A stretch of 64,000 nt of DNA from Lytechinus pictus (Eukaryota; Echinodermata; Echinoidea; Temnopleuroida; Toxopneustidae): contig NC_087249.1 of NCBI RefSeq assembly GCF_037042905.1, positions 41,065,401 to 41,129,400 on the forward strand, written 5' to 3'. Position numbers and translations under genes: made by a program. Positions within the stretch are counted from its first letter, which is position 1; each line of letters begins with the position of its first letter. The notes below the pieces were generated by a model. The model searched no databases, was not told where the DNA came from, and saw only the letters and a list, made by a program, of their open reading frames with translations. Of this stretch, positions 12,156 to 21,868 are shown one piece after another.

Positions 12156-14162
12156 CACAGTGGGCCAGAATGAACCCAAAGTGCGCCAAAACCCATTATT
12201 CACACATTTGTATGATTAAATTTGGTAGATAGGGGTAATTTCACCCGTAGAATTCAATAAAAGAATTTTCAAATATTGATGACGTCGTTAAAATGCTGTT
12301 TTCTGATTGGCTGTCAACATTTGAGCAGAAATTACATGTTTCTAATTCTACAATAAGTTTCAAATTTTCAGAAAATAGTTTTAGATAAATTTCAGCAATA
12401 ATTAAGAATATTAGCAAACAGCAAACACACAAACAGGCAACCAAACCAGAAAAGTCTGTGCTCGGGGTACAAATAATTCAATTGGTGGCTTGACTATCGC
12501 TTAAAGAGGGCGTCCTACCATGAATCCGGAATTGTAAAATTCAAAGTGAAATTTAAAAAGAAAATAATAAAAGGAGTATTTTTATTCCCTGTGTACAATG
12601 ATTAACCACACCTACATGAATTAAAATGGATTGATACCAGAAGTGGACAGTGAAATCTTTAAAATAGTGATTCCAGTGATTAGAGGCCGGGTCCTCTGCA
12701 GGTTAATCAGTAAAAGGCCCTACAAGGCCTACCAAGAACGGCGTATACAAAGTTATTCCGAATCAGAGTCTCTCTCTTCTATCTCAACAACTATTATGTC
12801 TTTGGTGAGATGATCTTTTAGCATACTTTGGAACATCAGGGGTAAGAGGCTGAGTTGTTGTTAACAACTTGCTACTAATCACAATGTCACCTGTTACCAT
12901 TAGCCTGTGGAGTACATATAAAGTCAATGAGAATCATAAACCAAACAATCATTGAAATGATAATATACACTCCCTTCTTGATCGATACCAACAATTATAG
13001 CAAATTTAGAATTAGGCAAGAGATAAACGAATTCATACGTGTATGTGAAGTTACAAACCCTTTTGGGGGATAAATACTAATAATGATAATGCAATTTATA
13101 CATGTAATAAAGCCCACGTATATCCCATCTCTGTCCTATACACATTTTCATATTTTGTCAGAAAACTGCGTGAGACCTATCACATCCCTAGTCATGTGTG
13201 TTATAGCGATAAACAGTAGCCTCTACTTGGTTTATGACCCTGGGGTTTATGAACAACAAACCAAATATATAATCTTACCAGGAAATCTTACCTTAAGAAT
13301 TAATCTTCTCAGTATGACAGCATATCAGATATGGAACACGGGATGGAACAGTTTTGCATCAAAATGAAGTTGCGTTACATGTATTATTATATAGTTAGTG
13401 GAATTGGAAATGAAAGCTTGCCTTTACGTATGTTTAACGAAAATATTTTAAAGGCAGACACCAGTCACAAGAGCCACACACTTGAGCCAGACACCCCCCC
13501 CCCCCTCTCTCTCTCTCTCCCAGAACGCGACGGGGAGTTTGATGTTTAATGTCACCCGCAACGTTCGGCATGCACAAGCATAATGGGACAGTAACTTGGA
13601 CCGCTTTTTGTGATAAATACGGCGAACATGTGGTTGGAAAATTGGTTATATCTCCAGAAAATGCACGTATATGCAGCTAAATTTGGTATCAGTGTAAAGC
13701 ATGAACTATAACAAAGACCGCCATGGTATTTACAGCGCAGCAATCGGCAGCAATTTGTAAAAGAAATGCTCATGAAAAAAAAAATGCTAAAACACCCCCA
13801 TTGTCAAATGGTTTCGTCCAAAATTGCCTCTGAAGGGATTATCATTTTATCCTGAAAATCTTTGATCACTTAAAACAATTATTCATCAAAGAGTACCGTG
13901 AATTAGAAATAAATTAAGCAATCTGTTTTGTTAAAACAGTGAAATATCTAAAACGTGACATTTACACACGCGGTAGCCGTAAAGAGTCATTTCCCGGTAA
14001 CATTGAATAAAAATGGGCAACTAATATTCAATTTAATGGAGAAATATTGTTCGGAGGCATTCTACAGGTTCTTATCTTTGCTTAGAACATGAAAAAAACT
14101 AAATTTGTTTCATGACCAAAAACCAGTTTTGGCGCACTTTTGCTCTCTCCTGGCCCACTGTG
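12156..14162. mobile_element. hAT-like non-autonomous element A (CACAGTGGGCC ends)
   Basis: The 2007-bp element begins CACAGTGGGCCAGAATG...AAAGTGCGCCAAAA and ends with the inverse ...TTTTGGCGCACTTT..CTGGCCCACTGTG. No transposase frame is visible. The 8-bp near-identical target duplication supports hAT-type mobility (family knowledge). It shares the internal block GCAGCTAAATTTGGTATC with element B (there on the minus strand) and contains a C-run/(CT)n tract at 13494-13522. Confidence 0.75.
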
Positions 14163-14542
14163 CGGCGGTGGCAGCACCGTCACATCCAAACCTCCCCGAG
14201 GTAATGTTTCTTTTTTTCTTCTAATCTTAGTGATTAACCCTGGAACAATTATAAATCCTTATCCTGTTAAAAGACACATTTCATAAAACTTGGATATGAG
14301 GACAATTTCGCGCGTCATAAATATTTTGGAATGCGTTTGTGGTCACATGATAAGATCAAAGGTCATTTTGGGTCAATGAACTTTGACCATGTCGGGGTGT
14401 CAACATCAATTCCTCTACCAAGGTTAGGAATTTGAATTTTCAAGAAAACGTTGAAATTACACGAATCACATTTTAGTTCATTTTTGTCTCACCTGCATAG
14501 CAGAGTGAGACTATAGGCGCCGCTTTTCCGACGGCGGCGGCT

Positions 14543-15755
14543 TACAGTGGGCCGGGGCGAAACAAAAGTGCGCCAAAAGTCATTTTGGGCAATTTCAGAT
14601 TTTTAATTTTTGTCATGCCCAACTGAAAGACAACACTTTGAACAATACTTCAGCAAAATATTTCATTCCAGAATTTGCATAAAGGTTGTTAATTTCCTAC
14701 CTCAAATCGTAAAATGTGACATTTTGCAAAATGTCGCGTATATGACAACCTAGTTGAAAAACAGGCCATTTCACAGGAGGCTTTTCATGTAGGGATCTGA
14801 AATGGCTCCCACATAATCCTGATATATTCTTTTTTTCGTGTAAAAGGGTTCAAAGTAGATAAAAGACATCTTTCAGGAGGTTTATAGGATAATTATTCCT
14901 CGAAATAGGCTGAAAATCCATGTTTTTCGCATTTACATTAGAAACGTTTAGATTTCCGTGGATTTCCGTCTAAATTCTATAAGCATCATTTTTCCCGATG
15001 TCTAAGCTTTAAATCGATACCAAATTTAGCTGCCCGTTTTTGCCCGTTTCATGTTAGAGCTGATTTTACTTGACACAACACCCCAAAAACCTGTTAAAAA
15101 CGGTCATTTTTATACCGCGCAGTCGTCGTAGCGCACCGTTTGGGTGTACATTGCCGTTCGCTTTTGCACAGCGAGGACGAATCCCCTCCCATTCCATGAA
15201 AATGACATGAATTCCGGGCATAATGTAAACAAAATAAAGGTTGCTAACGCAAATAAGGGCTATACCCACAACTCTTCCAGAGATAAAACTTACTTGTAGA
15301 ATAATTTCAGCCAAAAACCCTCCTCATAGTAATACATTCGTGGTGTTATATACTCTGTGTTTTACACAAGTCAACACAGCTTGATAAAGCACGGTTAATA
15401 TTTTTCAGATTTTAAAGGTTTTTTTTATAAATCTAATTAATTATTATTTTGATGCCATAAAACTATTTTCGGCATCTCATACACACATTTTAGGCATGTG
15501 AGAAGCATAAACCAACATTCACTCTGGTCAATCTGAAAGTAGCACATAAACCAAAGTTTATACTACACATTGTTTAGCGTAATTTGTCTTTTCACAGATA
15601 GGTTTTAAGTAGCCAATCAAAATTTGGTATCAAGGTGACGTCACATCGGCTTTAAATTATGTTAAGTCGATTCTACGCCAAAAATTACCCTTAATCAACA
15701 TGTTAAAGTAAAAATATAACTTTGGCGCACTTTCAACCCATTCTGGCCCACTGTG
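14543..15755. mobile_element. hAT-like non-autonomous element B (same family as A)
   Basis: The 1213-bp element has the same ends as element A (TACAGTGGGCC... and ...GGCCCACTGTG). It inserted at the same CGG-rich spot of the same host repeat, with 8-bp flanks CGGCGGCT (14535-14542) and CGGCGGCG (15756-15763). Its interior differs greatly in length from A. No transposase is seen. Confidence 0.75.
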
Positions 15756-15763
15756 CGGCGGCG

Positions 15764-16740
15764 GCGGCGTCAACACCAAATCTTAACCGAAGGTTAAGTT
15801 TTTGAAATGACAACATAACTTAGAAAGTATATAGACCTAGTTCATGAAACTTGGCCATAAGGTTAATCAAGTATTACTAAACATCCTGCCTGAGTTTCAT
15901 GTCACATGACTAAGGTCAAAGGTCATTTAGGGTCAATGAACTTAGACCATGTTGGGGGAATCAACATCAAAATCTTAACCTAAGGTTAAGTTTTTGAAAT
16001 GTCATCATAACTTAAAAAATATATGAACCTAGTTCATGAAACTTGGACATAAGGTTATTCAAGTATCACTGAACATCCTGCACGAGTTCCACATCACATG
16101 ACCAATGTCAAAGGTCATTTAGGGTCAATGAACTTTGGTCGAATGGGGGTATATGTTGAATTACCATCATAACTTTGAATGTTTAGGAATCTGATTCATG
16201 AAACTTGAACATAATAGTAATCAAGTATCACTTAACATCCTGTGCAAGTTTCAGGTCACATGATTAAGGTCAAAGGTCATTTAGGGTCAATGAACTTTTG
16301 CCAAATTGGGGGTATTTGTTGAATTACCATCATAACTTTGAAAGTATATTGGTCTAGTTCATAAAACTTGGACATAAGAGTAATCAAGTATCACTGAACA
16401 TCCTGTGCGCATTTCAGGTCACATGACCAAGGTCAAAGGTCAATGAACTTTGGCCATAATGGGGGTATCTGTTGAATTACCATCATAACTTTGAAAGTTT
16501 ATGGATCTGACTCATGAAACTTGGACATAAGAGTAATCAAGTATCACTGAACATCCTGTGCGAGTTTTAGGTCACATGTTCAAGGTCAAAGGTCATGTAA
16601 TGTCAATGAACTTTGGCCATGTTGGGGGTATTTGTTGAATTACCATATCTCTGTAAGTGTATTGGTCTAGTTCATAAAACGTGTACATAAGAGTAACCAA
16701 GTATCACTGAACATCTTGTGCGAGTTATAGTAGTTTTCAA
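15764..16740 (+). repeat. six tandem monomers of about 160 bp with nuclear-receptor-like DR1 sites
   Basis: The landmark CATGAAACTTGG recurs near 15844, 16035, 16197, 16358, 16513 and 16674, a spacing of 155-191 bp. Most monomers carry AAGGTCAAAGGTCATTTAGG. Its AGGTCAAAGGTCA core is the DR1 consensus bound by HNF4/RXR-type receptors in animals (established motif). Function here is not shown. Confidence 0.85.
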
Positions 16741-16962
16741 AGTCAGCACTGCTGCTATATTGAATCGCGTGATGCAGGTGAGACCGCCAGAGGCATTCCA
16801 CTTGTTTAAAATAAATTTTGTACTTTTACATTAAAATCAATTAATCAAATCAAATTATTTACATTTGCGAAGGTTTTCATCGATGAAGCGAAATGAATAT
16901 GAAATCAAATACCAATGCCAATGTTGACTTTGTGACACTGAAATATCAGATTTCAGATTTCG

Positions 16963-17168
16963 TTTTTTATTTACCCTCTGAATATGCAATGCCATAATGA
17001 AAGGCCATGAAGGAGCAATGCCATTCTCAATCAGCCTTTGAACAATAATAAACTTTCTATACAAGTTTTTTATTTACCCTCTGAATATGCAATGCCATAA
17101 TGAAAGGCCATGACGAAGCAATGCCATTCTCAATCAGCCTTTGAACAATAATAAACTTTCTATACAAG
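16963..17168 (+). repeat. tandem dimer, 103-bp unit
   Basis: 16963-17065 and 17066-17168 are nearly identical, with two substitutions seen (GAAGGAGC versus GACGAAGC). No coding signal. Confidence 0.95.
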
Positions 17169-17477
17169 CTTCGTGGAAAGCAAAGAAGGTTAATAGTGTT
17201 CGAATCTTAGAATAGAATATTTAAAACCCTAATTTCATTAGCCTCCCGATTAGGAATCATATCATTTATGATATAAAATAACTATTTCACACAATCTTCA
17301 TTAAATATAATTAGGTACTTTTTAAAATAAAAAACACGATATAGAGTTTTATCGTTTAATTGATCTGATGTAATTATTATGAAACAGAAATTTCAAATTT
17401 TATAATGTTTTTAAATAATAAAAAATTGTTTTCATTCTAAGACAGGGTCCAAGTTAATTGACTTTGTTGACTTTCAA

Positions 17478-17848
17478 CACACTAAGTAATTTTTGACCCC
17501 TAAATGAACATTTGTACCAACCTTTTGGGGTATAATCTTACACCCTATAAGTGGAAAAGGGTGAAAAGTTTCACCTTTGTATTCTTATATGCACCAAGAA
17601 ATGCTCGTTTGCTCCCTTAAAGGTGCAAATTTGAACCTTTTGAGGTGCTTTATACTTGACATTAAAAAAGTTCCAATTTGAACCCGCATTACATGGTTTA
17701 TTTCTGCACCCTATAGGGTGCTTAATATAACTAATTGCACCCCTAAAGGTGAACAAAATGAGCAAAATTGCAATAGTTAGCACCCTTTGGGATGCTGCTA
17801 TTGTACCAACTCTTAGGGTTCAAATTTGAACCCCTATTTTTTAGTGTG
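17478..17848. mobile_element. MITE-like element with CACACTAA ends
   Basis: CACACTAA at 17478-17485 is mirrored by TTAGTGTG at 17841-17848. The inner inverted similarity (GACCCCTAAA / AACCCCTATTTTTT-type) is imperfect, and internal segments with CACCCT/AGGGTG cores recur. No coding capacity. Confidence 0.55.
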
Positions 17849-18603
17849 AACCTTGATCATATGACCAGAAACTTACGTCTAATGATCAGCAATACTTATA
17901 TCCAAATTTCATGAAAAAGGTTCTAATACCATGAATATTTTACACTCTTGAAACATTGAGTAACATTTTACCAAATATTGGGTAGAAAGGGAACATGCAT
18001 GTTTGCTGGGTATTTTTTAAATCCCATATTTAGTTGTGAACCCCCTAATTTTACCAATGTTTCTTTCTTAAAGTCTCCTTGTATTCCCGGCTCTCACCAC
18101 GTCTCTGAATGGAGCCTATACACTGTTTGTAGTGCTCCTAAGATATCCTTATACAAAATAAAAAATTGAAAATGTATTAGGCCCTAATCATTATATACCC
18201 TCCTTCCCACGGGAATATTATTCACTCTTCTACTCACACATAGCTGTGTTTATTCTAGGAGAAGTACACAAGGAAAATCCTATGGGGTAATTTTGTTAAT
18301 GGTGTAAAATTTGACCACTCGTTTAAACCTCCCACTCAATTTTATTTGAAGAACCACTGGAGGATCAATATATGGGACCGAAGGGAAGGGAAGGGAAGAG
18401 AGAGAGAGAGAGAGAGCGAACAAAAATACGAGAGAGAAGGAGAAAGAAACGTACATGTATATAGGCATTGCACTCTACTTTTAATGAGTAGAGGGGTGAG
18501 ACTAGAGTACCAGGGGGTGTTTCACAAAGATTTAAGTATGACTTAGAGTCGCATTTTGATACCGAGTTGCATACGGTATGAAAGGCTTGACCGCATTGGT
18601 CAG
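17849..18603. other. no gene seen; (GA)n tract and target repeat
   Basis: A GGGAA/(GA)n tract lies at about 18379-18418. The last 100 bp, beginning GTGTTTCACAAAGATTTAAG, look like part of an older dispersed repeat into which the palindromic element inserted. The other half resumes at 24226. Confidence 0.55.
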
Positions 18604-18609
18604 GTCGTG
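18604..18609. repeat. target-site duplication GTCGTG (left)
   Basis: GTCGTG immediately before the element is repeated exactly at 24220-24225, immediately after it. Confidence 0.85.
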
Positions 18610-18638
18610 AGTAGTTAGGGGTTAGACCTCATCCTAAT

Positions 18639-18760
18639 TGACCTTTGACCCATGACCTTTGACCGCATGACCTTTGACCGCATGACCTTTGACCCCAACT
18701 TCCGGTCACTGTTGACCCCGTGACCCCACCTTCCGGTCAATCATGACCTTTGACCTTTGG
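18639..18760. promoter_or_regulatory. cluster of TGACCTTTGACC (DR1-type) sites, left arm
   Basis: Five close copies of TGACCTTTGACC or variants, interspersed with CTTCCGGTCA. TGACCTTTGACC is the reverse complement of the AGGTCA direct repeat with 1-bp spacing. It lies subterminally, where transposons often keep transposase- or enhancer-binding repeats. Mirrored at 24069-24190. Confidence 0.6.
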
Positions 18761-18778
18761 GTACGCGGTAAACAGGAA

Positions 18779-19000
18779 ATTGGATAATGGAGCGCGGGAA
18801 GCGATTTTAATTGGATAATGGAGCGCGGGACGCGATTTTAATTGGATAATGACTCCGCGTGGGGACGCCATCTTAATTGGATAATGAAGCGCGGGACGCG
18901 ATTTTAATTGGATAATGACTCCGCGTGGGGACGCGATTTTAATTGGATAATGACTCCGCGTGGGGACGCCATCTTAATTGGATATGAGTCCACGTAGGGA
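18779..19000. repeat. 31/35-bp tandem array, left arm
   Basis: Six to seven units starting ATTGGATAATG, of two alternating types: GAGCGCGGGACGCGATTTTA (31 bp) and a longer ACTCCGCGTGGGGACGC type (35 bp). Mirrored at 23829-24050. Confidence 0.9.
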
Positions 19001-19057
19001 CTCGATCTACAGGAAATTTAATTAACCTCCGCGTGGGTGATCTCCCGCGCCCTCGCC

Positions 19058-19064
19058 TATAAAT
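19058..19064 (+). promoter_or_regulatory. TATA box of the inward-reading unit, left arm
   Basis: TATAAAT is preceded by GC-rich sequence and lies 30 bp before the ATG at 19088. A start site at the usual distance would therefore fall almost at that ATG. That leaves little or no 5' UTR, or implies use of a later start. Mirrored at 23765-23771. Confidence 0.5.
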
Positions 19065-19087
19065 GATGGGAGTAAACCGAGAACACC

Positions 19088-19798
19088 ATGACCTTTAGCC
19101 CGGTCATCCATGCCCTTTACCCCGGTCAGCCTTTGACCACACGACCCGATGGGTTGACCCAGACTTCCGGCCAGCCACAACGTCACCATGAATCGGTATT
19201 ACGACACAGTTACGCAACCACGGCCGTGATGTCATATCCCAGGGAATTACCCTTTACCCGGTATTGCACCACCGTGGCGCAATCGTCACGTATAGGATAC
19301 GATGCACAAAACAGACGTATGATTTCTGCACAGTTTCCTATCGAAAAAAGGATCTTTCTCCGCCTTCCAGCGGATATGTCAACCGCCTCGCATGACGTCA
19401 CCGGCTACGTAAGCACCGTGATGTCATCCCAGGGAATTCCCCTTATCCCATCGTATCGGTATTGCACCACCGTGGCGCAATCGTCACGTATAGGATACGA
19501 TGCACGAAACAGACGTATGATTTCTACAGAGTTTCCTATTGAAAAAATTATCTTTCTTTGCCTACCAGCAGATATGTCGAACCCGATATGTCAAGTGCCT
19601 CGCGGTTCACGAATCGATCACCCCACTCACGACCAACGCCCGTCATTGAACTTGGGATATCCTATTCAAGGTGAAAGCCGGCTCTCTCTGTCTCTTATTA
19701 CAACAATTATTGGTAATCCAACATGTGATTATAATCCTGATAACAGTGGCATCTCAAGCTCTACTCATTCCAGACTTTCCCCCATCAAAACTCTCTGA
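19088..19798 (+). CDS. unidentified 236-codon ORF with internal repeat, left arm
   Basis: Open frame of 236 residues starting AACACCATGACC just after a TATA box. It contains a direct repeat of 66 codons (198 bp): the block CTTVAQSSRIGYDA..NRRMIS..FPIEK..F....PADMS occurs twice. In that block the two copies differ by several amino-acid changes and about as many silent ones, so selection for protein is not evident. No signal peptide, membrane segment or known domain is seen. It could be a genuine short protein, or promoter-proximal repeated DNA that happens to stay open. It reads inward, convergent with the finger gene. An identical copy in the other arm is at 23031-23741. Confidence 0.35.
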   Translation: MTFSPVIHALYPGQPLTTRPDGLTQTSGQPQRHHESVLRHSYATTAVMSYPRELPFTRYCTTVAQSSRIGYDAQNRRMISAQFPIEKRIFLRLPADMSTASHDVTGYVSTVMSSQGIPLIPSYRYCTTVAQSSRIGYDARNRRMISTEFPIEKIIFLCLPADMSNPICQVPRGSRIDHPTHDQRPSLNLGYPIQGESRLSLSLITTIIGNPTCDYNPDNSGISSSTHSRLSPIKTL

Positions 19799-20309
19799 CT
19801 TTTCCATACTGTTTTGTACATACCTCCATACTTTTCATTTTAACTCACATGACCTGCACGGCTCTCTGACCCGCAAAAGTATACTATATTGAAACCCGTA
19901 GACGACTCCTTTCAATCAACTTAAATTCATCCGCAGTACAGATGGTGATAACATGAAACACTATACAGTCAAGGATGATTCTTTATTATTACTATCATTT
20001 ATTCTATTCCATTTCAATGTAGATAGGTTCAATTAGTGTATAAACAGCAGATTTTGATACAAAGGTAAAAATAATGTAAGATATGTTCTCAAATTACGTT
20101 GTCACAACAAAATAATTAACTGTTCATTGTTAATATTAAAGTGAAGTTCTCGTTTTTTCTTTTCCTTCGCTTAACTTAATGGATTGTAACACATGTCTAT
20201 GGATGGCATTCAGAAAATATGAACACAATGAAGTTCAAACTGTCATTTATGCCCGCATTTATGTTGACGGCGTTTTCTTGGATTATTCGACAAGCTGATG
20301 TTTGTGCCT

Positions 20310-20960
20310 TTAGTTGTAGGTTCCATCTTCACCCTCCGTTTCTTCTCCACCATCATCATTATCGTCATCGTCACCTTGATACTGGAATAAACCATCGAAT
20401 TGTGAACCATGCCTGGCTAACACTCTCTGTACGGCTTTCCGGAATTCCATGCCATTCTCTAATCTTTCCGTGAGATCGGACACGATTTCATGATTGATGT
20501 CAGCGTCTTCGAGGTACACGTTCTGCTGCAAGAACTGAGAGTACAGATCGAAAAAGATGCGTTTGACTGCCCACATTAGTTTCACGTGAGCCTTTGCTTT
20601 AGCGTCTTCTTCTTCCATTCCTTCTGAGATGTATTTCTGATATTTTTCGTCTCTCAAGTCCTTGGTGGCCGTCATGGCTTGCTCTAACCATCCTCGATAA
20701 GCGAGGTTGTCTTCAGTTTCTTCCATGTTTGCTGTCATTGACGATTCGTGTCCATCGCTTTCTGATACGCTCGTTTCGGAATCACCGTTGGATTCTTCAA
20801 CTCTTTGCATTTGAGAGGATGGGTCGGAGTCTTCATCTTCACTCGTTTCTTCTCCAGTATCATGCTCAATTTGTTCATGCCTCTGCATGTTATATTTCCT
20901 ACTAAAAGTTTTATCGCATCGTGAACAAGCGTAACGGTTGGACATATCCAATATATTCAT
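20310..20960 (-). CDS. C2H2 single-finger acidic protein (216 aa), element 1 left arm
   Basis: Intact frame from ATG (20958-20960) to TAA. An upstream in-frame TTG at 21006-21008 would add 16 residues, but ATG is the likelier start. One finger, C12-x2-C15-x12-H28-x4-H33, sits near the N-terminus. Next come an acidic, Ser-rich linker (34-84), a region of about 105 residues likely to be alpha-helical (86-192, with WLEQAM, KRIFFDLY, MEFRKAV) and an Asp/Glu-rich tail (197-212). One finger suggests nucleic-acid or protein binding; the catalytic function, if any, is unknown. The gene reads outward from the decamer array. Two AATAAA signals lie downstream at 19998-20003 and 19982-19987. Protein sequence is identical to the three other copies here. 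Confidence 0.8.
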   Translation of the reverse strand: MNILDMSNRYACSRCDKTFSRKYNMQRHEQIEHDTGEETSEDEDSDPSSQMQRVEESNGDSETSVSESDGHESSMTANMEETEDNLAYRGWLEQAMTATKDLRDEKYQKYISEGMEEEDAKAKAHVKLMWAVKRIFFDLYSQFLQQNVYLEDADINHEIVSDLTERLENGMEFRKAVQRVLARHGSQFDGLFQYQGDDDDNDDGGEETEGEDGTYN

Positions 20961-21052
20961 GCTGACTCGATGATTATTTGTTGGGAAATGAAGAAAATTA
21001 ACGTTCAAACTTGTAATTATACGTAATCATGAAACGCGCGCGAAGGTACTTT

Positions 21053-21460
21053 GATTCTTACGGATGTTTACGCATTCTTACGGATTCTTACTCATTCTTA
21101 CGGATTCTTACGGATGTTTACTCATTCTTACTCATTCTTACGGATTTTTTACGGATTCTTACGGATGTTTACGGATTCTTACGGATGTTTACGGATTCTT
21201 ACGGATGTTTACGGATTCTTACGGATGTTTACGGATTCTTACGGATTCTTACTCATTCTTACGGATTCTTACTCATTCTTACGGATTCTTACTCATTCTT
21301 ACGGATTCTTACGGATTTTTTACGGATTCTTACGGATGTTTACGGATTCTTACGGATGTTTACGGATGTTTACGGATTCTTACGGATTTTTTACGGATTC
21401 TTACGGATGTTTACGGATTCTTACGGATTCTTAGGGATGTTTACGGATCCTTACGGATCC
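21053..21460. repeat. decamer array TTACGGATTC, left arm of element 1
   Basis: About 41 tandem 10-bp units of types TTACGGATTC, TTACGGATGT and TTACTCATTC, with rare TTACGGATTTTT. Because 10 is not a multiple of 3 and no unit creates a stop on this strand, all three frames stay open. These frames are not protein evidence. One TTACTCATTC unit fewer than in the three other arms near 21121-21140. Confidence 0.95.
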
Positions 21461-21503
21461 ACGTTGGAATGACCCATGCTGCATGGGTCATTCTAGCGTG
21501 GAT
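21457..21503. other. central hairpin of the palindromic element
   Basis: Perfect 12-bp arms AATGACCCATGC / GCATGGGTCATT around a single T at 21480, extended by ATCCACG / CGTGGAT beyond a 4-bp mismatch (TTGG/CTAG). An asymmetric single-copy spacer of about 37 bp follows before the right array. The hairpin could be a replication, resolution or recombination site (inference). Confidence 0.85.
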
Positions 21504-21540
21504 GAACATATTTTCCTTGAGATTATATGAAAGCATTGAT

Positions 21541-21774
21541 TAATCCGTAAAAATCCGTAAGAATCCGTAAGAATCCGTAAACATCCGTAAGAATCCGTAA
21601 ACATCCGTAAACATCCGTAAACATCCGTAAACATCCGTAAGAATCCGTAAACATCCGTAAGAATCCGTAAAAAATCCGTAAGAATGAGTAAGAATGAGTA
21701 AGAATGAGTAAACATCCGTAAGAATCCGTAAGAATGAGTAAGAATCCGTAAGAATGCGTAAACATCCGTAAGAA
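21541..21774. repeat. decamer array, right arm of element 1 (inverse)
   Basis: About 23 units of GAATCCGTAA type, the inverse of the left array but shorter by roughly 170 bp. The outermost dozen units follow the same order as the left arm except for one extra TTACTCATTC unit. Order diverges toward the centre. Confidence 0.95.
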
Positions 21775-21868
21775 TCAAAGTACCTTCGCGCGCGTTTCAT
21801 GATTACGTATAATTACAAGTTTGAACGTTAATTTTCTTCATTTCCCAACAAATAATCATCGAGTCAGC

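Larger units (their letters stand above)
12097..14470 (+). mobile_element. diverged copy 1 of the GTCTCACCTGCAT repeat family, interrupted
   Basis: Starts with a decayed form of the family's 5' end and the landmark GCGCCGCTTTTCCGACGGCG (12129-12148). After the inserted element at 12156-14162 it resumes with CGGCGGTGGCAGCACC and a repeat monomer containing AACTTGGATATGAGG and GATCAAAGGTCATTTTGGG. The right terminus is not visible; the next copy begins at 14486. Confidence 0.65.
14486..16784 (+). mobile_element. copy 2 of the repeat family, intact ends GTCTCACCTGCAT
   Basis: Perfect 13-bp inverted termini: GTCTCACCTGCAT at 14486-14498 and ATGCAGGTGAGAC at 16772-16784. The interior holds a CGG-rich leader, the nested element B, and six tandem monomers of about 160 bp. 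No protein frame; it looks like a non-autonomous terminal-inverted-repeat element built of internal tandem repeats. Confidence 0.75.

Noticed and set aside
20219..20473. Frames opposite the finger gene and opposite the 236-codon ORF (also 19210-19401, 19671-19892 and their mirror copies)
   Set aside because: Shadow frames on the other strand or in another phase of stronger candidates, with no features of their own.
21053..21774. CRISPR-like array
   Set aside because: Units are 10 bp and contiguous without spacers, in animal DNA; it is a simple tandem repeat.
21029..21800. Overlapping 80-174 codon frames with FLRILTDSYG-type repeats in both arms of both elements
   Set aside because: A 10-bp repeat with no stop on one strand keeps all three frames open and gives a 10-residue periodic product. 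There is no single preferred frame and no start or splice context.
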